In this document: one piece after another, positions 34,265-46,879 of the stretch
Layout: each line of letters opens with the position of its first letter
How positions within the stretch are numbered: the stretch's first letter is position 1
DNA from: Sambucus nigra
Lineage: Eukaryota > Streptophyta > Magnoliopsida > Dipsacales > Adoxaceae
DNA: 64,000 nt
Assembly: GCA_949130495.1 (NCBI GenBank)
Contig: CASBWL010000047.1
Location: forward strand, 1,545,001-1,609,000
Direction: 5' to 3'
Notes under the pieces: generated by a model
What the model saw: only the letters and a program-made list of their open reading frames with translations
Database searches by the model: none
What the model was told of the DNA's origin: nothing
Translations under genes and position numbers: made by a program

Positions 34265-35873
34265 CTGTGACAACCAGCATTTTCGAAATAAGGGGTGGCC
34301 AGCCCGATACCTCAACGTGACGTAATCATGGATGGATATCATCCTCAGCATCATAACAATAAAATAGGTATATGGGAAAACCACTCCTTAAATCAGAAAG
34401 CAGGTTGTCAAAAATTTTGGTTTGATAAAGAGTTAAGAAAGAAATTAAACAACCCAAATCTGATGAAAGTGGAATTTCAAGGGAATATGTAGGTAAATAC
34501 CTAAAACAACATACAATAAAACGACCGAATAATCTGTCCATCCACAGTTACATTCAAAGTGTTTCAACAATTCAATATTTTACATACTACATTCATTAAC
34601 AAGTACAAAAGATGGGCCACTAGCCCGAATGAAAGACCCGATCATATCTAGAGTCCAAAAATGAAGGCGTCTAACAAACATCCTGTAATAATCCGCAAGA
34701 TCATACAGCTCGTCAAAAGCAAATGAGTAAGAAAATCATAATGGGCACCCTTGCGGAGGAGTACCTGATCGGATACATCAACAAGAAGAACCTGAAAAGT
34801 GAGCGGATCAGGGCTCAATTTAAATATGATTCCCAGAAGAGTAAGAAACATGAATGATATGGACAATAAATCATGGATAATATGAATGAGAATCTAACAA
34901 CCAAATCATCAAATGTGGTAATGCATTTATATAAGTTTCCAACATTTATTATATTAAGCAAGATAAATAAAATAAATCTCATTTCTTCGCATATCTTATC
35001 GTTTCCCATTCCTTAGTAGGAATATAATTTCCATTCTATCTTTCCGTTTTCCATTCCTTAAAAGGAATATCATTACCATCTCATTCCTCTGGCAATTCAC
35101 ATATCTCAAGTCCCACTTGAGTTAGAAAGGTTATATTCTTATACATATAACGTTTCTAAGACCGCCCCTCCGAGTTTCTCCACTGGGCGTGCCCCTAAAT
35201 GACTATCATCTTCAAGGGCCTATCTATACAAGGCAACCTGGGCACCTAATGCACATCGAGAAGTGGCCATATGCCTACGAGTGAGTCATAACCACACTGG
35301 AATTACCTCACTAGCACAGAAAAACATATACAAACCCCGCATATGACCGAGGACCATAGTCAGCCTGCATTCAATAGTCAGGGGACATCACCTCATGCGC
35401 GAGCTTCCCTTATTATATCATTTAGAGATGTGTGTTTAAGTAATTTAACAATTACTAATTTAATCTCATTTTCATTACCATTAATCACATGTGTTTCATT
35501 TTAATTGAAGCCATTATCTTTGAATTTTTCTAATTCAATTTCATCATACGTTTAGGTCCCGAAGTATTCTCTTAACAACTTCCCAAAATCTAATAGGTCA
35601 CAAGGTTTTATATACCTCAAAAAGGCCTCTAAAATCTCCACGTCTGGGCTTAGAATTCTATTTTCCCATTTATTTACCAAACGAAAAGTGATGCCTAAAC
35701 ATCACTTTAAGTACCCTTGAAGTAACCCCAAGTGATCCCACTCAACTATAGGGTAACGACCAAACTCAACTAAAACTCTAAAATCCTATTTTTACTTCTT
35801 ACAAGAAGGGTCCTAGGTCATAATCCTAAAGAAAGGGTCAAAATTTGAAAAGAAGAACAAAGGAAAAGTTCAG

Positions 35874-37541
35874 GCTTATTCTAACCTGTCAAGCCAGTGA
35901 AGTTCTATGAGCTGAGGAAAGGAAATGAGCTCTCTGGTTTGGAATGTCCGTGCACTTTCCGGAAATGACGGAAATATACTCCAGTGCCGCGAAGGCGATA
36001 ATGTCTTAAGATCTGGAGATCTCCGCGGAGACGGATACGGAAACCGGCTCGCGCGCAACCCCGCCCCGTTATGTTATGGAAGAATTGAGCTTATTGCTGG
36101 GCTGGTTATTCAGAGCCAGCAATTGGCTGTCGGATTTTGTACGTTGTCACACTCCCTGCCTTCCAAAGGTGCCTAGAGGACGGGCCAGACGCAGCAGAGC
36201 GACGACCCGGGAGCGTATTCCCCACCGGCAGGGGGACAGGATACGGCCATCTCAAGGCACATCACGACCTACAGGCAACACCGGCGAGACCTGGGAAGGC
36301 AACCCGATTGGGAGTGACTTTCCTTCCCCCGACAAATTAGGATTCACTTCTTTCTCCTTACCTGGAAGCCTGGAAGCGGCTAGGCTAAGAAGAGGAGGTT
36401 GGCTACCTCAGTAGGTCCTTCTTTGGCATGAGCTGTAGCGTAGGCACAAGAAGTAGGAGGATCCGGAAGCGTAGGAGCAAGGTGCAGGAAAGCCGATCCG
36501 GGCTAACGTCATCTGATGAAACTCATCCGGATTCTTCCAAAAATCATTCGAATGTCAGATTCGGCGGCCTTCGAACTCGAACAAGAGCTCAAAGGCATTC
36601 TTCTTTTTGTTGGTTCATAGTCCACACGGTGTTCTGGTATTGTTACTTTATGTTCCGGAGTCAATGGATCCCTCGATCAAGTCCTAACTAGAAATATCTT
36701 AAGAGAAGACGAGAAATCGTTTGGATTCGAGGCGAAACCCTTCTCCGCCGTTACGGAGTTCTTCTGCTCTAATCTCCGAAATCGAAGGTAAAAAGTCTTT
36801 CGAAAGAACTTATTCATGCCACTTCTTCCGAAAGAACTCTCTTCTTTTTCTTTTTTGTCTTTCTAATCATAGACTGTCACTTCAAAGAGGAAGGCTAACT
36901 GCTTGCTGGCTGGGAGCTATTTTGGGGAGTGCATAGTCACCCTGCTCAGCCATCTATGGCTGAATCTTACTCTTCTTCGAACCCTCCGGAAACAAAAGTG
37001 AACACAGACAGTTCAGAGCAAGGGTGGTCTACGATCAGATAGGGCGCTCATGCCTTTCATGGTCGATTCAGTCCTTTCCCGCCGCCTTTTTCACTCCCTT
37101 GATCTATGTGAAAAAGGTGCTTTGCATAAGGTCTAGTTCCTTGGGCACTGGATTGGCGACGGCATGAGTTGGTTGGATCAAGAGAAGGTGCGTCGTTGGG
37201 GCTCAAAATCTTCCTTGCTCGGATTAGAAAGAAACCTGCTAACAACACCAACGGCATGTGCAATGTCCGGCCGTGTACACACCATGGCATACATAAGGCT
37301 CCCCACAGCTGAGGAGGAAGTGGGCGATAAGTTTTTGTATTTCTATGAGAAGCTCTACGGCACCCACGATTCCCAGTAGTGAGTCGCCGGCATATCGCGC
37401 GTAACAAATCCTTATTAAGTAATGGGTTTTTTCGCGGTCCCTTTCCAGACTAGAAAGGATTTCAAAGAGCTTTCTGGGATGGAACCCTTGTATAGTAAAG
37501 GAGAAAAGCACGCAGCGAGAAAGACAGTACCATACGAGGTA
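35874..37541. other. Organelle-like insert (probable nuclear mitochondrial DNA)
   Basis: GC content and texture change sharply at both edges: CGCGCGCAACCCCGCCCCG, GACGACCCGGGAGCG and many short-repeat-like words, unlike the AT-rich surroundings. The LTR sequence continues on both sides. It contains a copia RT fragment, as plant mitochondrial genomes often do. I cannot name a mitochondrial gene in it, so the origin is inferred from composition. Short frames (35925-36176, 36076-36414 and others) look non-coding. Confidence 0.55.
37205..37318 (-). pseudogene. Ty1/copia pol fragment inside the organelle-like insert
   Basis: The minus strand reads SAVGSLMYAMVCTRPDIAHA, then VGVVSRFLSNPSKEDFE. This is the conserved block linking copia reverse transcriptase to RNase H. 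It is about 38 codons, has no other copia sequence around it, and is unrelated in sequence to the copia remnant at 1160. Confidence 0.85.
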
Positions 37542-37542
37542 G

Positions 37543-37719
37543 CGAATCGATTTGGGTTCTTAAAGGAGAATCGATTCGGGCTAGCCGAATCGATTCGGTC
37601 AGGAGAAGTGAGTTTTTGCATAATTGCAGAATCGATTCGGACAAGCCGAACCGATTAGGACGACTCAGGCTTGGAAACTGTATCTCAGCGAATCGATTCG
37701 GCTAGGCCGAATCGATTCG
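37543..37719. repeat. Phased palindrome array, AATCGATT type (element 3)
   Basis: Seven copies with centres 37548.5, 37572.5, 37591.5, 37633.5, 37652.5, 37694.5 and 37713.5; spacings 24, 19, 42, 19, 42 and 19 bp. The array's outer edge coincides with the right edge of the organelle-like insert. Confidence 0.9.
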
Positions 37720-38571
37720 GTTCTTCAGAAATTCCAAGTTTTTTCTATGGAGTCTTTGACTCCAAATTCTACCCAAATTCAACCAACTCAAATCCCTATC
37801 CTTTAATGCTACCAACTAATCATAAATACATCATCCAACCATAATTTACCTCAAAATCATATCAATTCAACTTCCAAGGATCTAAAGCCCATAAATCAAA
37901 TAAAAACCCTAACTTCCTTAATCCATACATGACCACAACTATCAATGCTAATTACTCTACTTAAATCATAAAATAGCAAGTAGATAACTTGCCTCAATCT
38001 TGCAAGTTCAGATTTTGATGAAGTTGTATGCAAGAACAATCACCCAAGCTTCAATCTCTCCCTTTTTCCCAAGGTTTCTTCTTCTCTTTCTTTCTCTATT
38101 TTTACCAAATCAATTAGGGGAATTAGTGACTTAAACAAGACATAAATCATGGCTTAGGTCCACTTTACATCTTTAAGTGATTAATACGCTGTAAAATAAT
38201 ACGCAACTACTCATATGAGCTCCAACCAGTCAAAAGTGCCCGGAACCTCGAAATACAAAATGGCTCATAATTTGACTATCTCGAACCTCCCGGAACTATC
38301 TACACCATCCAAATTATCATTTGGAAATTTTATAATTCATTTTAGGTTCCGGTTTCATTTTAAGCCAAATGTCTTTTTTTTTTCATATGACATTACAAAA
38401 CACAACATAGCAAAATTCACCTCTACTTACGGTAAATATGCAACATCATAGTAGATATTAACTTTTCTTTCTTAAATTAATACCTAGTTCACATACCAAC
38501 ATCTATATATCTAATCACTATATCTAGCAAATTAAATATAAAATAGGACCTCAAAAGTGAGGGTTGTTACA

Positions 38572-39716
38572 GTAGCTATATAAAAAAATTAGTCAAAACT
38601 TTATTTGAAACGTTATCGTCTTTTGAAGATCCATCAATTAGGAATACTATTTGGTCGTGGCTCCACCCAAGCCAGTTAAAAAGGTGATACGATAATGTCT
38701 TGGAACGGGTGGTATCTCATTATGCTTCTCATACTATTAAGGCAATATGGTTCAGACATCAAATTAATAAAAATTTGTGTATATTTGTTTTAACTGCCAC
38801 ACTACAAAACATTCCAAAAACACCTTAATAAATCTAACAAGAATTTTAAAGGGTGTAATATCTCATCAAACTTCCGAAAACGAAATGAAGGAGAACTTAC
38901 ACATATCATATCATATTTTCTTTAATTCTACTAATCATAAAGAAAACGTATGAATCAAGGAAATATCAACATGATGGCTTTGTATCAAAAAATATATTTG
39001 TGACATAGCTTAACTATAAAAAAACACACAATAAAAAACAAATACTAAGACCATTTTGTTTTGTTAAGGCTAATAATATTTTTGGCTCTAATTTCACGTA
39101 TATATTTATCTTAACTTATGAGTTATCATGGCCCAAACATAATTTGGTTAGTATAAATACTATTGTACTTTTTCAAAATTTCCAATTCACCCTTTGAATT
39201 TGATCTAATTATAAAATTGGGCTTTATCAACAGAAATAATGGAATTAAAAATGCTCCAAAAGTGAAGCTTCATATCTGTAATCCAATGATAAATGGATAG
39301 ATCCATTTGACCAATTTTCTTGAAAAGAGGAATGCTATAGGAACCGGTTAAATGCACCATAATACCTGACCGGCTGATGTGGCTAACTGATTTGGCAAGC
39401 ACCCATGCACATAAATAAGCCTAAACCAAGAGAAATGTTTCTTGCGTGGCCTGATGATGCGTTATATCCAAACAACAACTTCCATTCGGGAGTTTTGTAA
39501 AATAAAACTTTCAAGTTAAAAAAAAGTACAATGAAACATCATAAATACACGTTATATATAAATCTATGTAAAAAAGCATATGTTAAAATAATGTGTTAAA
39601 ATACAATACGACAAGACATGAAATTAGTTTTTTTACTTAACACAAACCAATTAAAAAGTTACACATGAATCTTCTATTTTTTAACAAACACGATCACGAT
39701 CCAAATTAAAAGGCGA
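38572..39716. repeat. Block D, copy gamma
   Basis: Parallels 26605-27940. It is cut on its left by the element 3 LTR. A minus-strand frame (39205-39402) matches the one in beta in part only; no gene called. Confidence 0.7.
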
Positions 39717-40600
39717 GCGCGGATCCGCATCATTTAATGGATCTGTGTTCGCGCCACAAATCGATTTTAAATTTTTTGTATTTTGATTATCACTGCTTTT
39801 TTAACACTTGTTTGATAAAAAAATCTTTTGCTTCTGTCAAAATTGTTTTTTGTTGTTACAAACATCTTTTTGCTAAAAAAATATATTTTCTATTTTGTTA
39901 TTGTTGTGTTGTGTCATATGTGTCGATTGAGATTTGCTGACACGACGTGTTCGCTTGGTAATTGTCTTATGAATGTGTGGTCACGCCAGTGACAATAACC
40001 AGCGTCGCAAACGGCAAATTACATTTTTTAAAAATATATATAGTTATCGCCTTGTTAAAAAAAGAGGAAAAAAGCAGTTTTAATGAAAACCAATCAAAAG
40101 TTAATAAAAAAATATTTTTAGCAAAATACATTGTTTTGAGTAGTTTAAACACTAAAAAATATAGTTTTTAAGACAAAAAAAACTGTTTGACCGAAACATA
40201 AAAACACTTTTTTTATCAAAGTAAAAAAGTTTTAACCAAGAAAAAAAAGTTTTAGACATATCAACATCAATTTTCATGTGTCAATCGCGACAATGGTTAT
40301 TGTTAGCGTATCGCAACCGACACATATGACACGACACGACAAAACCAAAAGAAAAACATTTTTGTAGAAAAAAATGTACTGAAGAATAAAAAACAATTTC
40401 GACAAAAACAAAAGGTTTTTTAAAGATAAATACATTTTTCAGACTAATTTTAAAACAAAAAATATATTTTAGCGAGAAAAGAAGAACAACTTTATCGAAA
40501 AAATAAATAATAGTTTTTATCAAAATAAAAAAACTTTTAAAATCGATTTGTTAGTGCCGCTGGCGCGATCCCACATCCATTAAATGATGCGGATCCATGC
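39717..40600. mobile_element. Foldback element A, copy gamma (best preserved)
   Basis: The left end GCGCGGATCCGCATCATTTA and the reverse complement of the right end, GGATCCGCATCATTTAATGG, align over about 75 bp including the CAAATCGATTTTAAA core. The arms extend to roughly 300 nt each: GTTGTGTCATATGTGTCGAT on the left against GTCGTGTCATATGTGTCGG in the reverse complement of the right arm. The element has no coding capacity. Confidence 0.8.
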
Positions 40601-40854
40601 CAGCGACAATAACTGCTGCCTACGACACGAACATGTCAAAACGAAAAATGGCATAATGGGAATTCTGATTTAGGCAAAAATTATATCATTCATATTGTGT
40701 CGTATTTTAATTGATTCGTGCCCATTTTAAAAAAAATCAGAATTTGTGTTGCCTTGTTTCATTTTTAATTGGTCATGTTAGTGTTAGGAAAAAAAAGTGA
40801 AGGTCATGTTCTGTTTTAATTGGTTCGTAATTGAGTTATATATATATATATATA
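40601..40854. repeat. Repeat T, copy gamma, left part, ending in (TA)n
   Basis: TTTTAATTGGTCATGTTAGT and AAGGTCATGTTCTG words, then an AT run (40836-40854) that is the Helitron target. The tract resumes at 44713. Confidence 0.65.
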
Positions 40855-43800
40855 CTAGTGTATGCCCGTGCCTAACGGCACGATGTAAAATTTCAAAGTG
40901 TACGTCGTTGATTGGATCATACGTCGTCTTTAGTTCGCAACAATAATAATAGTTCATATTGGACCTCGTATAATACGTCATAATGGCACAGTAAAAATAT
41001 TTTATTAATTTGTTATTCATCAAATGTATTAGTTTTAATCGTTATAGAATAGTCGGTAATTTTACGCACAAAAGAAATATTAGCATGGGGCAATCCACTA
41101 AAGTCAACTCAATTACCCAAACATAAATACAAACTTTCAATGTAAATAAAACAATAACACGCGTAGTGCAACTACAACTAAATACTTCGCAATGTAAATA
41201 AAACAATATTCCGAGAGAGTATTTGCTGGATATTACCAAACTGGTCAGCCAAAATTTCCATCATTTAATAAATGCATGTTCCAATAGAATGCATGTAATT
41301 TATTTTAGTGTAACCATTACATGTTCCAAGCCCAGTGCATGTTGTAGCCATGACAATAAAACTATTTTCGGTGTGGTAGTAATAATAGTTCTATCTATAA
41401 GGTTGCTACCACCACTTTAATATGTTACACCTATAGTAAATACATGCAACTTTTCATTACTTCAAACAAATCAAATGGTAGTAAAAAATTATAATACAAA
41501 GTAAATAAAATTGTTTGTGTCTAATAAATGATAATTTCCTTTACTGAATCCACCAACACACATACAGTTCTATTAGCATAATTATTGCTTCAGGAAATCA
41601 CATAAATGCATAGAAAACAACTTATTTGGAGTCCCATGTCTTTTACTACCCAAGCAAAAAAATAATTTATAAAGGTAGCAAATTAAAAGTCTGCATCCGA
41701 AATAGATGTTTATAATTCTCCAAAGTAAAATGAAGAGAAATTCTTATGCTCTGTTTTCCAAAATCAAAATTAAATGAGAATTATAAATAGTTTCAAGAAA
41801 TCTAAAATATTGTGCACACTCTATCAAAGAGTTTTTGACACAGTAATAAGATAAAATTATATTTAAGAATACAAATTTATTCCGTACTTATGTGTAAGAT
41901 TCAACGTTGACACAATATAAATATATTTTTTCTTGGTGGTCAACTCAAAAGATTATTTACTTAAACAAAGACCATATATAATTATTCGGTTTGAATATCA
42001 CCTTGGACAAACTTTAATCCACAACTCGAAATTGTAGATAGGAGTTTTTGTGAATGTACAAATTTAAATTTTCTACATTAGTAATTAATCAAAAAATATT
42101 TTAAATACCACCCAAACTACATTAAAACACTATTCAAAAAAATAATAATGAGTAACCCAAACTACATTTAAATAAGATGGATTGCAACTCAACATTGGTA
42201 CTCTAAATAATCTAAATATCTATTACATTGGTAGTCAAAATAATTTGTTGATATTTCCTGTAGACGATCACGTGATTGGAAAAAACATTATGATATAACC
42301 AACATTTCTCAAAATTCTGTAGTTATACTTATCTATAGAATGTAACTTAAAGGTTCTTTTTTTTCTATACAATTATCTCCTTAGTCCAAGACAAACATTA
42401 ATGTCGTAGCAGTCTCGTTCCTTTAGGCCCCGCGCATTGGTTCCTTTTGACAGCCTTGTCCTTTTTCTATATTAAAAAATGCTTATGTGTAAGTTTTTCT
42501 ATATAGCAGTGTCCTTGCCTTGGGCTCCGCGACATGTTGCCCAATCTGTCATCTTTCTTACTGTTTGATACTTGGCTACATTAATTACATTAATTACCTA
42601 ACATCTCTCTGTCAGAAATTTCATCAACATAATATAATTGTAGAGCTAAAAGTAGGGATACTCAATGCTTAAGATACATTTTAATATCAAACATCAATTA
42701 TACTCGTAGATTTACAAAATTTAAATTTTTACGTTTTTAATTTCAAGAAAAATAAATATATTTAAAAAACATCTTAAACTTGTATTTTCAATAAAAAATG
42801 TTTTTATTTTATAATAAAATTTTCTTAAAGAGAATTTAATTTTAAACTCATCACCGGATAACACCGGTCACCAAAAAATATGGCCAACACTAGAACGCCG
42901 GCACCAAAAGACATGGTCAACATTAGAACGCCAATCACCAAACAATAAATGAAGAGAGATCGCCCAAATAAATGAAGAACTCCCATCACCAAAAATTTAC
43001 ATCCAAGAATCATATCTTAAACGATTTCAAACAAAACGCAATGTGAGTGGACAAATGTTAAGATTTGTGAGTAATATTAGAGGTATATTAACACAGGTAG
43101 TTGGAGAGAATAAAAACAGTAAAAAAAGGTGAAGGGGTATATTACCTCTAAAAAAAGTGAGCCTTCTAAGTACCACCTTCTCCAACACAATCAATTAAAA
43201 AAAAATATGAGTTATGAACAAAAAAAAAATAATAATAAAGCTTAAAAGAACATATTTCCCAACAACTGTTTTCTATGCATAGGTATGATAAAAAAACACC
43301 AAAAAACCCATATACCCTCATAACCCACGCCTCCCTCTCTCTCCTGTTCTGACATGGAAAAACCGGACAGATGAACCCATCCAAACTAGACCCATATCCC
43401 ACATGCTACTAAGTCGCTAGCCAAAAAAATTCAAAAGAATTTAAGCCATCAGTATCCATTCTGTAGAATCAAATAAAAACAAAAAATATAATTCTTACGT
43501 CTTTGGTTCTCTCTCACAAAACTTGCATCGACATAAAAAAATGGTTGGTCATCTCTTTCATCCAGTTCAAAAATCTGGAGAATTTTTCCATTTATAGATC
43601 TATGCTTGCTCTTGCTCGAGCCTCTTCTTGTGCTGGGATTTGTTGTTCAAAATCTGCGCATGCTAAAATCGGGTAAAAGTCGGTATAAAAAATTCATAGT
43701 GCTCTGTTTCAGATAAAACACAATCATAAACCAAAATATACTGCTCTGGGCTGATGGTGATTTAGGTTGGACAGAAAAACTTCTTGAGCCGATGTTGACA

Positions 43801-44712
43801 AAGGAAAAAAAAACAAAACATATCTTTTAGGTTGGACTGAAAAACTGTCGAAAGTTCAAACTAAAATACCCAAACAAAAAAAATCTAAAACATATACAAA
43901 TCTAACCACAAAAATCTATGAGGGAGAGGGATAGGGACTTACGGTGGCGGTGGCTTATCCAGATAGAAAGATGAAAAATCGAAATGAGGGGAAATGGAAC
44001 AAAACCTTTTCTCCAAAACAAAATCCAGTGTGATATAGGTTTCGTTCACTTCAACTTTATCAACAATCATATAAGATGAAGATATACCATTATTTTGGAG
44101 AGGAAAAATACTTACATAATTATTCTTTTCTCACCTTTGAACACCGCAATATCCAAAAACGATATGGGACATCTGCACTAAACAAACAAACAAAAAATAG
44201 ATATAAAATTAGAATTTTTGTAAACATTAAGAGATTATGGTTTTTTCACCTTTGATCCTATCCCTAAGAGATGCGTAACTCACACACACCAAATCAGTCT
44301 ACCCCCACCCAATTCCTCATAACCTTCTGACCCAAACACACGCACACACAAAACACCATACCCAACAACCCCTAGTAGTTTATAAGAAAGGCAACTGCAT
44401 TCAAAGTGAGAGAGAAAGGTTTTGAAGAATATGTGAGACTTCAAAAGAGAGAAACAATAAAGGGTTGAAATTAATGTGTACGGTGGGTGAGAGCTGCATG
44501 GCTCAAGGTCTAAGAAAGTAAGGTGTAAATGAGCAAGCGTGTAGCAGACCAAAATGTTTTAAAAGATTCCCTTGAATGATGTGCACCCTTTTTCGCCAAA
44601 TCTATCCCAACCATCCATTCATGCCTTGTTGGCATTCATCCTCACAATGAAATCTATTATAAACTTGTTGAACAGTAAAAACACCCTTCCTCCTTATTAT
44701 TATATATATATA
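40855..44712 (-). mobile_element. Non-autonomous Helitron, about 3.86 kb
   Basis: On the minus strand the 3' end reads CGTGCC-GTTA-GGCACG (hairpin, 40867-40882), then GGGCATACACTAG followed by T. This is the Helitron 3' signature: a short GC hairpin about 11 nt before CTRR, with insertion between A and T. The 5' end near 44700-44712 reads TATAATAATAAGGAGGAAGG on the minus strand, like the degenerate TCTMTAYTA..AAGG start, but its exact first base is hidden in the AT run. Filled-site flanks match the uninterrupted copy at 7450. I find no Rep/helicase frame; ORFs at 43166-43402 and 44280-44552 are unrecognised. Confidence 0.75.
40867..40882 (-). other. Helitron 3' terminal hairpin
   Basis: Perfect 6 bp stem CGTGCC/GGCACG with a 4 nt loop, 11 nt inside the CTAG terminus; the termination signal of rolling-circle transposition. 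Confidence 0.8.
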
Positions 44713-45278
44713 TCGTATTGTGTTTCATTTTGTTTGATTCATGCTCGTGTTTAAAAAAAAATGGAATTGGTGTGGTCTCGTGTTATTTTTAAATGGTCGC
44801 ATTTGTGTTGGGTAAATAAAAATGAAGGTCATAATCGAATTTAATTGGTTCGTGATCATGTTAGATAAATAAAATAAAAATCTTATTGTATCATATTTTA
44901 ATTTAATCTTCTTCATATTTAGAAATTAATTTATAATATTTTAAAATTATTTATTTGAAATTAAAATGAAAATTAAAATAGGAGAGAAAAAATTAGTTAT
45001 AATTAAAATTTTGTCCATTAAACTCCAACCCATCCAACAAGATAAATAAAGAACATAAATTATTATGACAAATCAACTTGTTCAAAATTGAAGTGGCAAG
45101 CCATGTCAGCCGGTTGAGTTAGGCGGTAAGCTTTTGCCAGTACATAAAGCATTTATCTGATTGAAAAATATCACAAATATTTTTTATACAATACAAAATT
45201 TCATCTAAAAACTATTTATTTCCCGTGAAATACTGTGAAAAAAGATATTAATTCAGCATTACGTAATTTAATTTAGAG
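44713..45278. repeat. Repeat T (right part) and block E, gamma-left
   Basis: Continues the tract broken by the Helitron (TTGATTCATGCTCGTG), then block E from about 44826 with GTCCATTAAACTCCAACCC. Confidence 0.7.
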
Positions 45279-45540
45279 TGTAAAGTCTCGAGACACTTCT
45301 CCTTGTCAGATGTAACTTTTGAAAATTCTTCACTCGCACACCCACCACTCTCAAATGCAATTTCGTTAATAGTACCTCACTTGAGGCTTTTGTTCTAGTG
45401 CTTTTTACTAAGCAAACTACATACATTAGACATGGACTGATTTTTAAGGCATCACCCCGACCCAAGCATCTTGTTCACTATTTAATGATCCATTAGATGT
45501 GCATAAAGCGTGATGCATATATTTATATGTTTTTTTATGA
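45279..45540. repeat. Block B, copy gamma
   Basis: Matches 8021-8284. It is followed by a short filler instead of the KARI fragment. Confidence 0.7.
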
Positions 45541-46879
45541 CAACCATCTTGTTCACTAATTTTTTCAGTCTCATTCACAATATGTTTTTCATCACTAAAG
45601 TTTGTCCTCCTTAATTTATAACCAATTTTTCGGAACGTATAAAATAGATTTTATATAATATACGTGACTTATTTTTATTTATTTTACGGATTTTTTTTAT
45701 TTGTTTGCGCTTTTTTTAATGTCAACATTATATTTGGTGATATATGCGTGTGAGAGACCTTAATTTGAAAAAATATGTAAGTGAATCGGAGCAAAAATTA
45801 ATAATGATCAAGTAATAAGATGGAAAACTCTCAATTTTTTTTCCTGAAAAACGTAAACTCTCATATTTAGATGACTAGTGTACCTAAAAACTAACATTTA
45901 TGAGGAAATTTTTAGAACTACGACCCGTTTTATTATCCATGTCTTCATTTATTACTAAAGCACAACACTTTGAATAATATATTCAATAAACTATCAATTT
46001 TTTTTTCTAATCCCAATTATCACGCGCAATCTAACATCATGCACGTTGAATTAAATATTAAAATCTATAAAATGAAATTACTTGTTGAACTATGAATTAA
46101 TTAAAGTGTACTATTAGCATAATAAATATTTCATATAGGAGATTGCTCCAAATATATAACGGTTTGCTTTGGTGGGTTAATGTAGTAAGTAATTACAGAA
46201 GTTGTAAGATAACCCTATTAGATGACGCATTCAAAGATACATTGCTATCAATCTATAAAGAACATGTGCTCAAAAATTAGCAACAAGATTTTGACTCTCT
46301 CTAATGGCTGATTTGAACCTGAGTACTTGTATATTAACACAAAAATTAGACATTTTTTAGGCACACTAGCTTGTGACATTTGCATGTTTATGCTGCACAT
46401 GGGTCCCATTGGCATGGAGCCCAAATAGAGGTCAATGCAAATGCGACATGTCATTGTGTCTAAAAAATGTGTCTAGTTTCATGTGTGTAGAACTTTCCCT
46501 TTAATACCCATAACAGTTCCTTATTTAAATGAATGTAAATAATATGTTGCAAAAAATAATTCTCTCAATTATTACTTTGTTTAACACGTGGTAGATTATG
46601 TAGTACCATAGTACCATGTCATTAACCACTGCTTCCAAGGCCGTGCAAGTTAGCCATGTAAACATACAATCATTTGAATAAATAACAACTTGAATTCAAC
46701 TATGGATAAACCATTAATTGAGTTTCTGTGAATCTTGTAGTTTCACTAAAGTTGTGTGGTCATTCTATAATTTTCAAAACTTCTGATCTATGTACTATTC
46801 TTAATTTTACGCAAAGGTTTATTGTAATAGACTCTGCCAATTGTCTCTTCCTTTATGTTTTTTTTCTTTTTTTACATAG
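45541..46879. repeat. Block C, copy gamma (no LTR, no KARI)
   Basis: Matches 56168-57495 (for example TCATTAACCACTGCTTCCAA and GTGTCTAGTTTCATGTGTGT). A frame at 46248-46454 is shared with 56848-57054 but unrecognised. This copy shows the empty site of the solo LTR: TACATAGTGGACTTTCTTC near 46873. Confidence 0.75.

Larger units (their letters stand above)
34266..38571 (-). mobile_element. 5' LTR of element 3, subfamily I, with a 1.67 kb foreign insert
   Basis: TGTGACAACC at 34266 and GAGGGTTGTTACA ending at 38571. Without the insert (35874-37541) it is about 2.64 kb, like the other subfamily I LTRs. M0 at 37987-37995, array at 37543-37719, M1 at 35155-35425, M4 (CACCCTTGCGGAGGAG) near 34746. 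The right flank continues into block D (GTAGCTATA against GTAGTTATAG at 26608), showing the insertion site. Confidence 0.9.

Noticed and set aside
36000..36320. Bacterial horizontal transfer as source of the GC-rich insert
   Set aside because: No bacterial gene or operon structure, and the copia fragment inside is plant-derived; an organelle source is simpler.
36076..36414. 112-codon frame in the organelle-like insert
   Set aside because: No recognisable domain; overlapping frames of similar length on both strands are expected in this higher-GC block.
37422..37806. Repeated peptide (ESIR/NRFG motifs) encoded by a palindrome array
   Set aside because: 21 bp equals seven codons, so any frame through the array gives a repeat; frames are short, broken, and differ among LTRs.
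40784..41023. 79-codon frame across the Helitron end
   Set aside because: It crosses the insertion boundary and is low complexity.
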